A stretch of 64,000 nucleotides of DNA from Triticum aestivum (Eukaryota; Streptophyta; Magnoliopsida; Poales; Poaceae), in assembly GCF_018294505.1 (NCBI RefSeq), contig NC_057804.1:249792156-249856155 (forward strand). Reading direction: 5' to 3'. The notes under the pieces are model-generated. The model had not been told where the DNA came from. It did not search any database and saw only the letters and a program-made list of their open reading frames with translations. The stretch's first letter is position 1. The number at the start of each line of letters is the position of its first letter. The position numbers were made by a program, and so were the translations under genes. This document shows positions 35,201 through 46,683 of the stretch, piece by piece.

Positions 35201-35876
35201 CTCATATCATGCATCTGTCGAAAAGATATTCTAGGAGCTACTTGAATTCCCACCTATAAACTCCCGAAACTTTCTGGTTATGCAATCTGGTGTTGGGGAT
35301 ACAGGGGAAGCAATATATATCTCACCCAAAACTAACAATCCCTACATCCAAGCTGTATCCATCCATCAACACATAACCAAGAAACCTTCGGAAATCGTTT
35401 ACCTCAACCTTCGAAAAGCATCCGTTATACGAGTTATGGCAATACTCTCGAGCTCGCCCCAGTACTGGGTTATCGAGGTTATCTCACCAACAACTGCATA
35501 AAAGAGATTTCCGATGTCGGCAAAACACAGGTATTCCAGAACTGCAACGATAAAATTGTGACGACAACACCTCGGAGCTCAACTCCCCGGGTCAAAGCCA
35601 CATAATATACAGGAGGCACCAAGAACAATGTTCTCGTCACAAAACCATCGGAACGATTCCAAGATACCCGCGTGATCCTAAATTTTTTTTAGTGAAATTT
35701 GAGTTGAGGAAAGTCAAAACATCTACGTCAGGAGACCTCACCAGAGCGACGAAGGGACTGAGGAGTAAAAAGAATCCTACTCTCCGATATATATAATCCT
35801 AAGACTCGAAACATTTTTGTTCTAGACTCAACAACGCCAGCAAACAATCAAGCAGGGGGCTCCTAAGTCGGGGATG

Positions 35877-35889
35877 GCTCTGATTACCA
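35877..35889 (-). other. Primer-binding site of LARD2 (tRNA-Met type, one extra base)
   Basis: The minus strand reads TGGTAATCAGAGC, the standard TGGTATCAGAGC with one inserted A, three bases from the 5' LTR end at 35893. Confidence 0.8.
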
Positions 35890-35892
35890 ACT

Positions 35893-38800
35893 TGTAACAC
35901 CCATGATGCGGCTATATCTAACACGTGTCGAAGCATGACTTAGAGGCATAACCACATGGTGGTTTTGTCGCAAGAAGGGTCATCTTCACACAATCCCATG
36001 TAATGAATAAGAATGGGATAAAGAGTTGGCTTACAATCGCCACTTCACACAATGAACATAAATAATCATACATCATTCAGAGTACACACATAGTCCGACT
36101 ACGAACGAAACCCAAAAGAAAAGAAGATAACCCAACTGCTAGATCCCCGATCGTCCCGACTGGGCTCCACTACTGATCAACATGAAACGAAACATAGCAA
36201 CAAGCAAGGTCTTCGGTGAGCTCCCATCTGAGCTCGGTTTCATCACCTGCACTATTATCATCGGGACCTGCAACTGTTGTGATAGTATCTGGTGAGTCAC
36301 GAATACTCAGCAATCTCAAAACCCGCGAGATCAAGACTATTTAAGCTTATGGGAAAGGAAGGGGTAAAGTGGTGAGGCTGCAGCAGCGACTAAGCATATA
36401 TGGTGGCTAACATACGGAAATAAGAGCGAGAAGAGAGCAAGTGGAACGGTCGTGAACTAGCAATGATCAAGAAGTGATCCTGAACTCCTACTTATGTCAA
36501 ACATAACACAAAACCGTGTTCACTTCCCGGACTCCGCCGAGAAGAGACCATCACAGCTACACATGCGGTTGATGCGTTTTAATTCGTATCTGGTGTCAAG
36601 TTATCTACAACCGGACATTAAAAAATTCCCATCTGCCAATAACCGCAGGCACGGCTTTCAAATGATTATACCCTACACGGGTGTCCCAACTTAGCCCATG
36701 ACAAGCTCTCGCGATCAACGAAGGAATAGACCTTCTCCCAGGAAGACCCGATCAGACTCAGAATCCCGGTTTACAAGACATTTCGACAATGGTAAAACAA
36801 GACCAGCAAAGCCGCCCGATGTGCCGACAAATCCCGATAGGAGCTGCACATATCTCGTTCTCAGGGCAACACCAGAAGAGACATCCTATGAGTAAAACCA
36901 GCCCTCAAGTTTCCCCGAGGTGGCCCCGCAGTCTACTCAGTTCGGACCAACACTCGAATGAGCACTTGCCCGGGGGGGGGGGTTAAAATAAAGATGACCC
37001 TTGAGTCTGCAGAACCCAAGGGAAAAAGGCTTAGGTGGCAAATGTTAAAACCAATGTTGGTCCTTGCTGGAGGAGTTTTATTCAAAGCGAACTGTCAAGG
37101 GGTTCCCATAAATCACCCAACCGCGTAAGGAATGAAAAATCCGGGAACATAACACCGGTATGACGGAAACTAGGGCGGCAAGAGTGGAACAAAACACCAG
37201 CCATAAGGCCGAGTCTTCCACCCTTTACCAAGTATATAGATGCATTAATTAAATAAGAGACATTGTGATATCCCAATCATAATCCTGTCCATCATGGAGC
37301 AATATTCAACTTCACCTGCAACTAACAATGCTATAAGAGGGGCTGAGCAAAGCGGTAACATAGCCAAGCAATGGTTTGCTAGGTAGGGTGAAAAGGTTAG
37401 AGGCTGACATGGCAAATTGGGAGGCATGGTAAACAAGTGATAGGTAGCGCAACATAGCGATAGAACGAAGCAACTAGCAAGCAAAGATAGAAGTGATATC
37501 GAGGGTAATGGTCATCTTGCCTGAAATCCCAATAGGAAGAAGAACGAGTCCATGAAGAAGACAAACGAACGTAGTCGAACGAATCCTCACAACTCCGGAA
37601 CGAAACCGAAGCTAACGTGAGAAGCAAACCGGAAAGAAGCAAACAACATGGTAAACACACAAGCATAAACATGGCATGATGCACAATCAAGTATGATTCA
37701 TGTCCGGTTTAATGAGGCATGGCATGGCAAAGTGCAACAACCAATACTACAAGTTAAGTGGAGCTCAATATGCAATGAGTTGCATATTGATGAAACACCA
37801 CATCAATTATTTAGTTCACTCTTGTTTAAGCTACCAAACAATATTAAATGTTGTTAAACATGGCAAGAGGTGAAGCATAATTAAACTACCTAGCTAGGCA
37901 ATTTTTAAATGAGGCCGGAAACAACAAACAACAATTCCGGAAAGTCCCCATGTCATTTAGTAGTTTAATGCAAACACCATTTTAAACATTTTAAATGTTG
38001 TTATCATGATGCGGATGACATATGCAAGTTATATGCAATTTTTATGAAGATGTTGACATGAGCATGTTATGAAGCATTTGGTCACCAAGGCGGAACGAAA
38101 AGGGTGCCACGGCGGCGAAACAAAAATGGTGCCACGGCAACATATCCGAAAATGATGCCACAACAACATATCCGAAAATGATGCCACATCAACATATCGG
38201 TTCCGGTAGCTAATGGAGATACCGGTGCAAAAGGAAGTGTGCGGATGAGTGTGTCATGCAAAAGGATGGTGGGGTGATCCCGAATTCCGGGTTCCCACGG
38301 GACGGTGGCATGGCAAAAGAGGGGCATCGCAAGGACAATTCGATCACGGTGCAAAACTCGAGCATCTCATACAACCAAGCATGCATTCGTTCACGGGCGG
38401 TCATCTCGGGGTTATACCTTCGAAGCGTGCATTTCGGGCGGAACGAGTTCGTCGAGGGAAGTAGTTGTTCACGGGTCGTAGGGGAAGTAGTCGTTCACGT
38501 TTCGTAGTTGTACACACTCCGTAGATGTTCGGGTCGACAGTAGTGGTACACGTTTCGGAGAGGAACTTGATGTCCACGGAGTCTTTGAGGTCGACGGTAG
38601 TGGAAGTAGTGGTACACGGCGGCGGCGGTAGTGGTACACGTTTTCGTAGATGTTCAGGTCGACGGTAGTGGTACACGTGACGTCGGGGTACTTGTCTTAT
38701 CATCGGGTGTAGTTGTACGCGGGTCCTCGTCTTCATGGCACTTGGCGTCCTCTCGGCCTTGACAGTGATGAAACGGAACGCGGTGGTCGTGGTACTTGGC

Positions 38801-40233
38801 ATTACTGTGGCCTCCAGGTACTTGCCGAAAACCACATCGGAGGTAGTCGAACAGATCTGAAGACGAACTTGGCGCCGAGGTCGAACTTGCCGGTCTGGAT
38901 GAATCTGAAGAGGCATCGAGCGACTTGCAAGGCTCTGCCTCGGGAGGTCACCGGGGACCGCTCGAGCTGCTGGATGCTGGCGCAGGATGCAGAGTGCGAC
39001 ATGGAGCTTGACGACGGGGCTCCCTGCTCCTGGTGGAGCTCCTGGTGTTCGCCACCAACGGAGGAGGTGGCAAGGGGTGAGGGGGACTCGGCGCAGGGAG
39101 CACCACTCCCTGGCTCGATGCGGAGGAGGCGACGGCGCGGGCTTGCGGGGCTGGCTGGTGCCATGGACGAAGGGAACATGATCTCGGGGAGGAGGCTGAG
39201 TGCTGGCGAGGAGGAGGCAGAGGGGACGAGACGAGGGCGCAGGAGGGAGAGATGGTGGCGGCGCTCCTGGTCGCAGCGACCGGAGGGGCGGTGGGGCATG
39301 GTTGTGGGGGGAGACGCGCTTGAGGGCACGACACGGTTGGACGGCGGGGATGTAGCGGCAGCAGGGCACGGCAGGGCACGACGCTCGAGAAGGGGAGGAG
39401 ATCGGGAACGGGCGCAGGGCATCAAGAGGAGCGGCTCGGCATCCTGGCTCGATGCGTGCGAGCGTGAGTGTGGCGGCGGAGGGGGAACGCAGGGAGAGAT
39501 GGATCGAGAGAGAGGAGGTCGGGCTAGGGTTAGAGCTGGTTAGGTGGGCTGGGCCTTAGAGGCCGGCCGGCTGGGCTTTAGGAGGTTAGGAAGGCTGGCC
39601 TGGCTGCAGGGCTCTCTTCTCCCTCTCTCTTCAAAACTCTTCCAAAAACAGAAAAGCAAGGAAAGAAAGGAAGAGAAAAGAAATGAGTGGACAAGAATTA
39701 GGGCATGAGGGTAATTTCCCGGACTCGCAAAAATATGCTCGTTCCAAGAAAAATAGAAAGGCCACGATTGAAAGATTTAAATTCAAACTCATTTGAATTT
39801 AATTTAAATGGGTTTGAACTAGGACTTGGTAAAAGGAAGGTCCAAAAATGTTCGGATTTTTGGTGGAGCTCCGGAAAATGACGAAATAATTTATTGAACA
39901 ACGTTTGAGGTCAAGAAGTGAGATAACAACGGCATGGGGAATTATTTGCAAGTGTGTTATGATCAATTTCAAATAATGGAATATTTTAATATAGCTCCCT
40001 AATAATATTGAGAGGCTTTAATATGTTTTAAAGAGAAATCACAAGTGAAATCCCTCGATTTAAATGGATCGAAAATTCCATACAATTTACTTAGAAGAGT
40101 TATACAAATTAAATGGCATGATGGCATGATGACATGATGCAATGCAAAAATAAAAGAGCAAGCACAAAAGAAACACATGGCAAAACTCGGAATAGCTGGA
40201 AGTCTTCTGGAGCGTCGGTCTCGAGGCGTTACA
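35893..40233 (-). repeat. 5' LTR of LARD2
   Basis: 4341 bases, direct repeat of 27940-32277, with ends TGTAACACCC and GAGGCGTTACA. It carries the same minisatellites and the same long open frames on both strands. Much of the difference from the partner is C-to-T type. Confidence 0.92.
38401..39369 (-). other. 322-codon open frame in LARD2 5' LTR (doubtful)
   Basis: This is the LTR partner of the frame at 30445-31413, same length and frame, with roughly one in eight residues changed by eye. No domain is recognised. It is kept only because both copies stay open. Confidence 0.2.
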
Positions 40234-41721
40234 AGTAATATCGTTCTTGGATTAATCATGATAATAGTGTTATGCTATCCTGGAGTATTTTGGTACGATG
40301 ACATTATGCTTGGACTTTTTGTTGTATATTGCTATGACATGGTAATAGGCTGATTGATGGTATCGAAGTATCAGTTATCTGTTTGGGGTTAAATTCCATC
40401 ATTAAGTTGGTCAAGTGCCATCGAACCGGGCTTTTTCCAGTGCAACCACATTTGCCTTTGCATGGGGAGGCCCTGATGCGGTCTATTGCCATGCCTCTCG
40501 TCGGTGCGTCCAACGAGGGAAGGTTATGGGCGTGCGCTACCGTGATCAGGTAGGTGGACATAAGCCTTGTGTGCCCGTAGTTGCTAGGCGCCTTTTGTCC
40601 CCGCTTGGGAGCATTTTTGTTTTGCCACGATGGTGGCCATTTTTGCCACGACGATGGACGTTTGCCTTCGGTAGGCATGGGGCCACCCAGGACTGAACCC
40701 AAAAAGGGATGTTGGTCGGAGTGGCCAAGAGAGTGTCATGGCAGTAGATCGGTTTTGTCAAAATGCCGTTGGTCCACCCGAATGGGAGTGCGAGGCCATG
40801 CGTTCTGTGGTGTGTGTACGTTGTGCTACCTCTGAAGAGTGCGTGTGTTTAATCTATCGATAGACGCGTCCTCGGTCATGGGCACTAGTTCGTACTAGGT
40901 CACACCGTTCGATCAACACTGACATGAAGGATTGACTTATAAATGATTTATATGATATATGTGAGCAGTAACAGTTTGGCAGGATGTTGATGATGATGTC
41001 GAGATGATCTTGAGGATGATCATTTAGTTTGTGATGTGGTCACGAGGTGGTCATGTGCATGTTCCGTTTGTGATCCATGATTGATCACAGTTTGGTTACG
41101 TGGTAACCCGTTGAACCAAGTGTGGTTCCATTTGTGATCCGTGAATGATCATCGTTGTTTTTGATCATGAGGTGATCGAGATGGCCCATTGCTTGGACGG
41201 TTAGCCAAGAGTGATATTGTTGTTGGGATGGAGATGTTGGTTTATTAGTATGGTAGTAGTTTCATATTATGCTTAGTAGTATCTTTCGTGTCATGATAGC
41301 TGTTAATTTAATTAACTTTCTTAATGATATGTTGTTGTCTTGCCTTGATGTTTGTGATTGTTGTGAGCTAGCAAGTACATTCAATGTACTGACCTGAGTG
41401 TCAGGCCATATTGCAGGTGATGCCATGCTTGATTGATTGCTTGTCGTGTCCCAGCCAGAGTCCCTGTGGAGTGGAGTTCACCACCTTCGTCATTGTTCTG
41501 CTGCTAGAAGATTTCCGCTGCTAGCATAGACCAAGTGTAGTATCGCAGGCCTAGTGTCGCCGTGCTGATGTGAACCTTGGTAACATCAGACCTTTGTATT
41601 TTTCCTTTGTAATAAGAGCTGATTTGTTCTATCTCAAGCAGTGCCATATTCCAGAAGACTTCATCTCAATCTCTGGGATGGAATACGGGGCATTCCGGTT
41701 TCTCTCAGCCGGGGTGCCACA
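40234..41721 (+). mobile_element. Solo LARD-like LTR, right part
   Basis: Continuation of the LTR begun at 24920, interrupted by LARD2 (40234-40238 is the second AGTAA copy). It holds the conserved stem-loop AGTAC/GTACT at 41374-41390 and a cluster of GATCAT/TGATCA words at 40940-41180. It ends at GGGGTGCCACA. Confidence 0.78.
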
Positions 41722-41978
41722 GCTGAGGTGGTGTGCCACCAATCTCCTCGTCTCGGCAGGACGAAGACCTCTTACACCGGGCGAGTGGCGATCGTGGAGG
41801 ATGATCCCGACTCCAGCTCGAGTTTGAGTTCTTCGCAGAACTCGTCTTCATCTGATCCCCGGGCTCCGTGCTAGGCACCTCAGCTGCGAGAGAGCTTTTC
41901 CCCTCGGCCCCCGAATAGGAGAAGGACGCCCTCACCTCCCATAGAGTTCAAATTGGACTCCATGCTCATTGCAGAAGA

Positions 41979-42062
41979 GTAAGGAGGATTTCTTTTGTGG
42001 ATAGATTATGCATATCGAATTACTTTTGCTAACTGGCCTCTTGCTTTTGTTGTCATCAGCAG
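41979..42062 (+). other. Putative intron 1 of antisense aORF
   Basis: The donor is GAAGA/GTAAGG and the acceptor is TCATCAGCAG/GGAGG, 84 bases long and T-rich. The homologous gene at 60038-63268 has a GTAAGT intron at what seems the equivalent place (61461). Confidence 0.5.
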
Positions 42063-42414
42063 GGAGGTGGAGGACACGAAAACCCTCATCCCTCACTCCC
42101 AGAGGAAGCTCCAACAACTCGGGTCGTTGAAGGGCGCAGAGAGCTCGGTCTTGGCGGGGGGTGATGCACAGGGCCCTGTGCTAAGCCCCTTCTTGTTCCC
42201 TCAGGTGGAGGGGGTGGTGAGATGACGTAGGGCGGGCCCCTCCCTAAGGGGAACGCTTCCCCCGCCGCCCAAGCTGGAGAGGCCCCCACGGACCCTTTCG
42301 TGGATGATACTGCACAGAAGGCTGCCGGGACTACCATGGTAGAGGGTGAAGTTCAGGGCCCGACGACCGTTGTTGTCGGGGAAACAGAGGTCCCTACCCA
42401 GCAGACTTTTCTAG

Positions 42415-42518
42415 GTACTTCACTTGTTCCTTCTCTTCTTTCTTGCTCTGGTTGCTTCTCTTGGCTTCTCTATTTGCTTAAGCTTTTGTTTCTTCGTGAT
42501 TCACTAGTTCTCCCATAG
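42415..42518 (+). other. Putative intron 2 of antisense aORF
   Basis: The donor is CTAG/GTACTT, followed by a long CT-rich stretch and the acceptor CTCCCATAG/GCAGC. It is 104 bases. LARD1 inserted just after its acceptor. Confidence 0.5.
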
Positions 42519-42524
42519 GCAGCA

Positions 42525-45500
42525 TGTCAGGACCCCGATCCAATGCCACACCGATCTAGCATGTAATACCTCATATCACTTTGTGGCCTCACGCACTGTA
42601 TTCCCACGGGTGTCACCTTACCAGGCCCGGGACCGTATGCGGCTTTTAGCTCACGTATATGATAGTGTCGCTAGCATCCATATGACAAAGAACCCGGGCT
42701 GACATGACTAGTCGTGAACCAAAGTGGCGCTAACTTACAGGGACAGGCATACATGACCCAACAACGAACGTGTCGGTCAACAGCGAGTGAATCCGGGCTG
42801 TAGCAGTTGGGCTAGCAGGACTCTAGAGAATCTGGGCTATAGCAGGCTAACAGGACTCCAATAGACACCGCGTGACATTTCCCCGAAGGGACAGACACAG
42901 GAACGAAGAAGGACACATGCCGGCCAGCCAAAGTGTTCCGGATCAGTAGCAAGCTACAATGGCTCAGTGGAAGCACTAGGAGATATATCCTGGTAAGAGA
43001 GGCTACCAAGGATAAACAACTAGGTTGTTAGATCCCACACATACCAAGCATTTCAACAACATACACACAATATGCTCGATATGTGCAAATACAACATGGC
43101 ATCACAACATGACTCTACGACTCAAGTATTTATTCAATAGGCTCCGAGGAGCAAGATATTACAAACATGGGTCTCATGACCCAGCATTCAGAGCACACAA
43201 GTCAACCACAAGCGGAAGCTTAACATGTCTGAGTACAGACATCTACAAATGAAAAAGGTTGAGATGCCTGTCTATCTACCAGATCCTGCCGAGGGCACAA
43301 GATCGTAGCTGAGCTAACAAGCTAAACGTCGAAGTCCACGTGGAACTACTAGCGAGACTAAAGTCTCTCTGCAAAAACATAAATTAAGCAACGTGAGTAC
43401 AAATGTACCCAGCAAGACTTACATCAGAACTATATACATATGCACCAGTATCAACAAAGGGGATGTTGGGGTTTAACTGCAGCAAGCCAGCTTTGACTCA
43501 GTGGCTAACCTGAACTACGACTGCAAGTAACTCTTTCGAGGTGGCGCACACGAGTCCACATATTCACCATATCAATACACCACTATGGATCCGCTCCCGT
43601 CTCGCTATGAGAACGCCATCCATAGCACTCACGCTTATCTTGTGTATTTTAGAGTATCCACTTTCACTTGTCTATGAACTGTACAGGCAACCCAGAAGTC
43701 CTTTCCGCAGACACGACTATTCGAATAGATCATATTAACCCTGCAGGGGTTTACTTCTTCACACACGCTCTCGCCACTTACCGCCATGTACACCTCGTGT
43801 ATCTCAGCAACCTTCAAGCGGAAGCCTGGCGAGGGAGTCGGCCACGACCTGACTAACCGCACAAGTCTCTCGTCCAGGTTTATCGCCTATTCAGGTTCCA
43901 TCCGCAAGGAGATCCGACTGGGGTGTCGCTCACGGCCCCAAACGATGTGTAAAGGGTTCCCAAGTCCACCATCCGGGTGCCACTTGGTACACCGGGCCAT
44001 TGTGCCTAGTCTGTCCCAAGCCCACCTGTACCGGGTGCCACTTGGTAGACTACTAACACTACCTACAAACACCAGAAACTAGTTGCAACTCCTGGACAGA
44101 GATCAGGTTGATTAATAAGTCGAGAGGGGCACTTAAGCATTCCAATGCGTGGTAGTAGCTATTCATGGATCACAAACACAGAACTCAGTTCCTAAGGACA
44201 GCTTCAATGAGACAACCCACCATGTACTCCTACATGGCCTCTCACCGCTACCTTTACCAAATCATGTTCACACACTTAGCTCTCAACAGAAGGACATGTT
44301 CAGACACCTCCGATTCATCCCCGATGAATCAGACCTGACTCAACTCTAAGCAATAGCAGGCATGACAACAAGCATGAATGAGTAGGCACATCAAGGCTCA
44401 AACAACTCCTACTCATGCTAGTGGGTTTCATCTATTTACTGTGGCAATGATAGGTCATGTAGAGGAAAGGGGTTCAACTACCGCAACATGTAACAGTTGA
44501 ATCGTTGTTGTCCTAATGCAGTAAAAGAGAGCAGGAGCGAGAGGGTGGGATTGTATCGGAATGAACAAGGCGGTTTTGCTTGCCTGGCACTTCTGAAGAT
44601 AATATAGTTCTTCATAGGTGTCATCGAACTCATCGTCGGAACCACGTCTACTTAGGGGGAACAAACACCGGCAAACAAGGAAGAACACAATCAATGCAAC
44701 GCACAATATGATGCATGATCATGACATGGAAATATGCTATGGTTTGAGCTAATGCAACTAGCAACAAGTTAAATGAAGTTGATTTGAATCCAAGATTCAA
44801 ATCTAAACTCCATATGTGAAGGTTTAAATGCCATTATATGATTTGTGCTAAACAGCAGCTATAAATTTTTCTAACATGCATGAAAATGGTACAGATGGAT
44901 AGATTGGATTTTTCTGATCATTTTTCATATATAACTTATTTCATTCTGAGATACGGTTGATTTTCTATGATTTTTAGAAGTTTAAGCCTTTTTCTGGATT
45001 TTCTGAATAAATAGAATTAAACTAATTCCAGAAAAGGGATTAATACGTCAGCCTTATGTCGGCATGAGGTAAGCGAGTCAACGGGGCAGCCCGGGTCAAA
45101 CTGACCAGTGGGTCCCGTGTGTCAGTGGCTAACTAAACTAACCTAGTTTGATTAGCACTAATCTAGGTTAAACTAATTAAGTTTTAAACCTAAACTAGAT
45201 TAATTAGCTGAGCGGGGCCCGCAAGTCAGTGAGAGAGAGGGGGGAGTCAAACATGGCAGTGGGGTCAACCCATGCCGGTTAACGGGTCAATGGTCGCCGC
45301 CGTTTAGCCGCCGGCGAGTCCAGACGCGGCGGTGTGCTGCGGGATTCGCCTACAGGGCGCCGTTTGCCGCACGAAGCACAGCTATGGGATGCGGATGCTC
45401 ATCCGCATCAAACCGTGGTGGTGGCGCGGCCGGGGAGTGGCCAGAGTGGCGCCGGCGACGAGCTCGGCGTGGCCGAAGCTCGGTCAAGCTCGGGCTCATT

Positions 45501-46671
45501 GCTGCAGTGGCCTAGACGGGGCGGCGCTAGCACCTACGGCTCCTACGCGACGCGGGGAGTGCAATGGGCACGATGTCTGGACCATTAGATGGCTGGAAAC
45601 ACGTCGGCGACGAGCACAGGCGGCGATGCGTGCGAACGAGCTCGAGGCGGCGCGTACGGTGCACTAGAGCGAGAACGGAGAGGGGGAGACGGGTCAGTGG
45701 CTCACTGCGAGTGCAGGGGAGCGAACGGCAAGCTCGGGGAGGGGCTGGTGAGGTCGTGCGGCCACCGGCGATCTCGGGGGAGAGGTGGCGAAGATGGCGA
45801 GGCAGAGGGTGATGCAGGGCGTCCGGCGTCGGGCGGCTCGGTGAGGAGGAAGAGAGGGACTGGCCGAAGCTCGTTGGCAGCTCCAGCGGGCGAGGGAGAG
45901 GCGGTGGCGTCGACTACGGCGGCGGCGGCTTACGGGCGCGTCGGTCGTAGCGGGAGAGGACGAGGGAAAGGGCAAAGGAGGGGAGAGTGGTGTCCAGGGG
46001 GTCGAGGCGGCGCCAAGGAGAAGACACGAGGCATCGCGGTGGCCAGGCGACGCGGGCAGGCAGCCTGGTGTCGTGGCGCCCGCACGCGCACCGTGCGTTG
46101 TCCCTCCTCTGCCTACTGGCAGAGGTTGGGGATGACTAGCACCAGGCCAGGTGGGCTGGGCCAGCACAGGTGAGGCCCAGGTGGGCTTGGTGGGCGCCAG
46201 GTAAGTTCCACGTGAGCCTCTGTTCTTTTCCTATTATTTCCATTTTCTATTTTCTGTAATTGTGTTTGGCTTTAATAAAAATGCTAGGGCATTTCCAAAA
46301 ATCATGAAACTGCTCAATGTCACTTTTTGGAATATTTCCAACATCAAACATTTCAGCTTGTGATTATTTGAACATTGAAAATATTATTTAGCAATTAAAT
46401 GCCCAAATGCAAATACCATATGATTTAATTCAAAAATCCAGAATGGCCTAGAAAAATGTGCACCATATTTGGGAGAGGTTCTAGACCAATCCAAAAAAAA
46501 TGAACTTTTCTGAAGAGCGTTTTGGGTTCATTGAGAATATTTTTAAGTTGAACCTGGTATTTTCAGGGGGGGCCGCTGGGGTTTGTTGATCCCCATTTCA
46601 GGTTTAAGACAAATTAAACATGATGCAACAACCAACTAGTTCAAGTGCATAGCAAGGCTAGGGACGTGACA
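42525..46671 (-). repeat. 3' LTR of LARD1
   Basis: The plus-strand ends are TGTCAGGACCCC and GGGACGTGACA. The stem-loop GAGTAC/GTACCC is at 43395-43410. A GC-rich core (45300-46200) has long frames on both strands of no coding value. Confidence 0.93.
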
Positions 46672-46683
46672 ACTCACCCCCAC
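46672..46683 (-). other. Polypurine tract of LARD1
   Basis: The minus strand reads AGTGGGGGTGAGT directly before the 3' LTR start (TGTCACGTCCC). Confidence 0.7.

Larger units (their letters stand above)
32278..35892 (-). other. Internal domain of LARD2, non-coding
   Basis: 3.6 kb with no gag or pol motif in any frame. The plus strand is purine-rich and built from recurring words such as CACTCCGGTTGAAA, GCACCGGAAGAA, CTTCGGAAGAAA and GAACCACC (for example at 32553, 32610 and 32670), which suggests a decayed tandem repeat. The primer site and polypurine tract are at the two ends. Confidence 0.7.
27940..40233 (-). mobile_element. Complete LARD (LARD2), minus strand
   Basis: A 12,294-base element with 4.34 kb LTRs and a 3615-base internal domain without a coding frame. 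It is flanked by perfect duplications AGTAA (27935-27939 and 40234-40238). The primer site (35877-35889) and polypurine tract (32279-32290) both read on the minus strand. This size pattern (LTRs about 4.5 kb, internal about 3.5 kb, non-coding) is that of LARDs known from barley and other Triticeae. LTR divergence is about 5 percent over the first 150 bases by eye. It must be mobilised in trans. Confidence 0.93.
41722..42524 (+). pseudogene. Antisense aORF, part 2 (linker with two introns)
   Basis: Resumes in the frame left at 24919: EVVCHQSPRLGR, VAIVEDDPDSS and then a Ser-rich acidic run to a TAG at 41872. Two GT-AG introns on the plus strand are plausible. The first is 41979-42062 (GTAAGG … CAGCAG, a tandem acceptor). 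The second is 42415-42518 (GTACTT … CCCATAG). The exon that restarts at 42519 is cut at once by LARD1, whose duplicated target CAGCA is 42520-42524. The gene resumes at 54696. No domain is recognisable in this part, and stops show it is dead. Confidence 0.6.
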
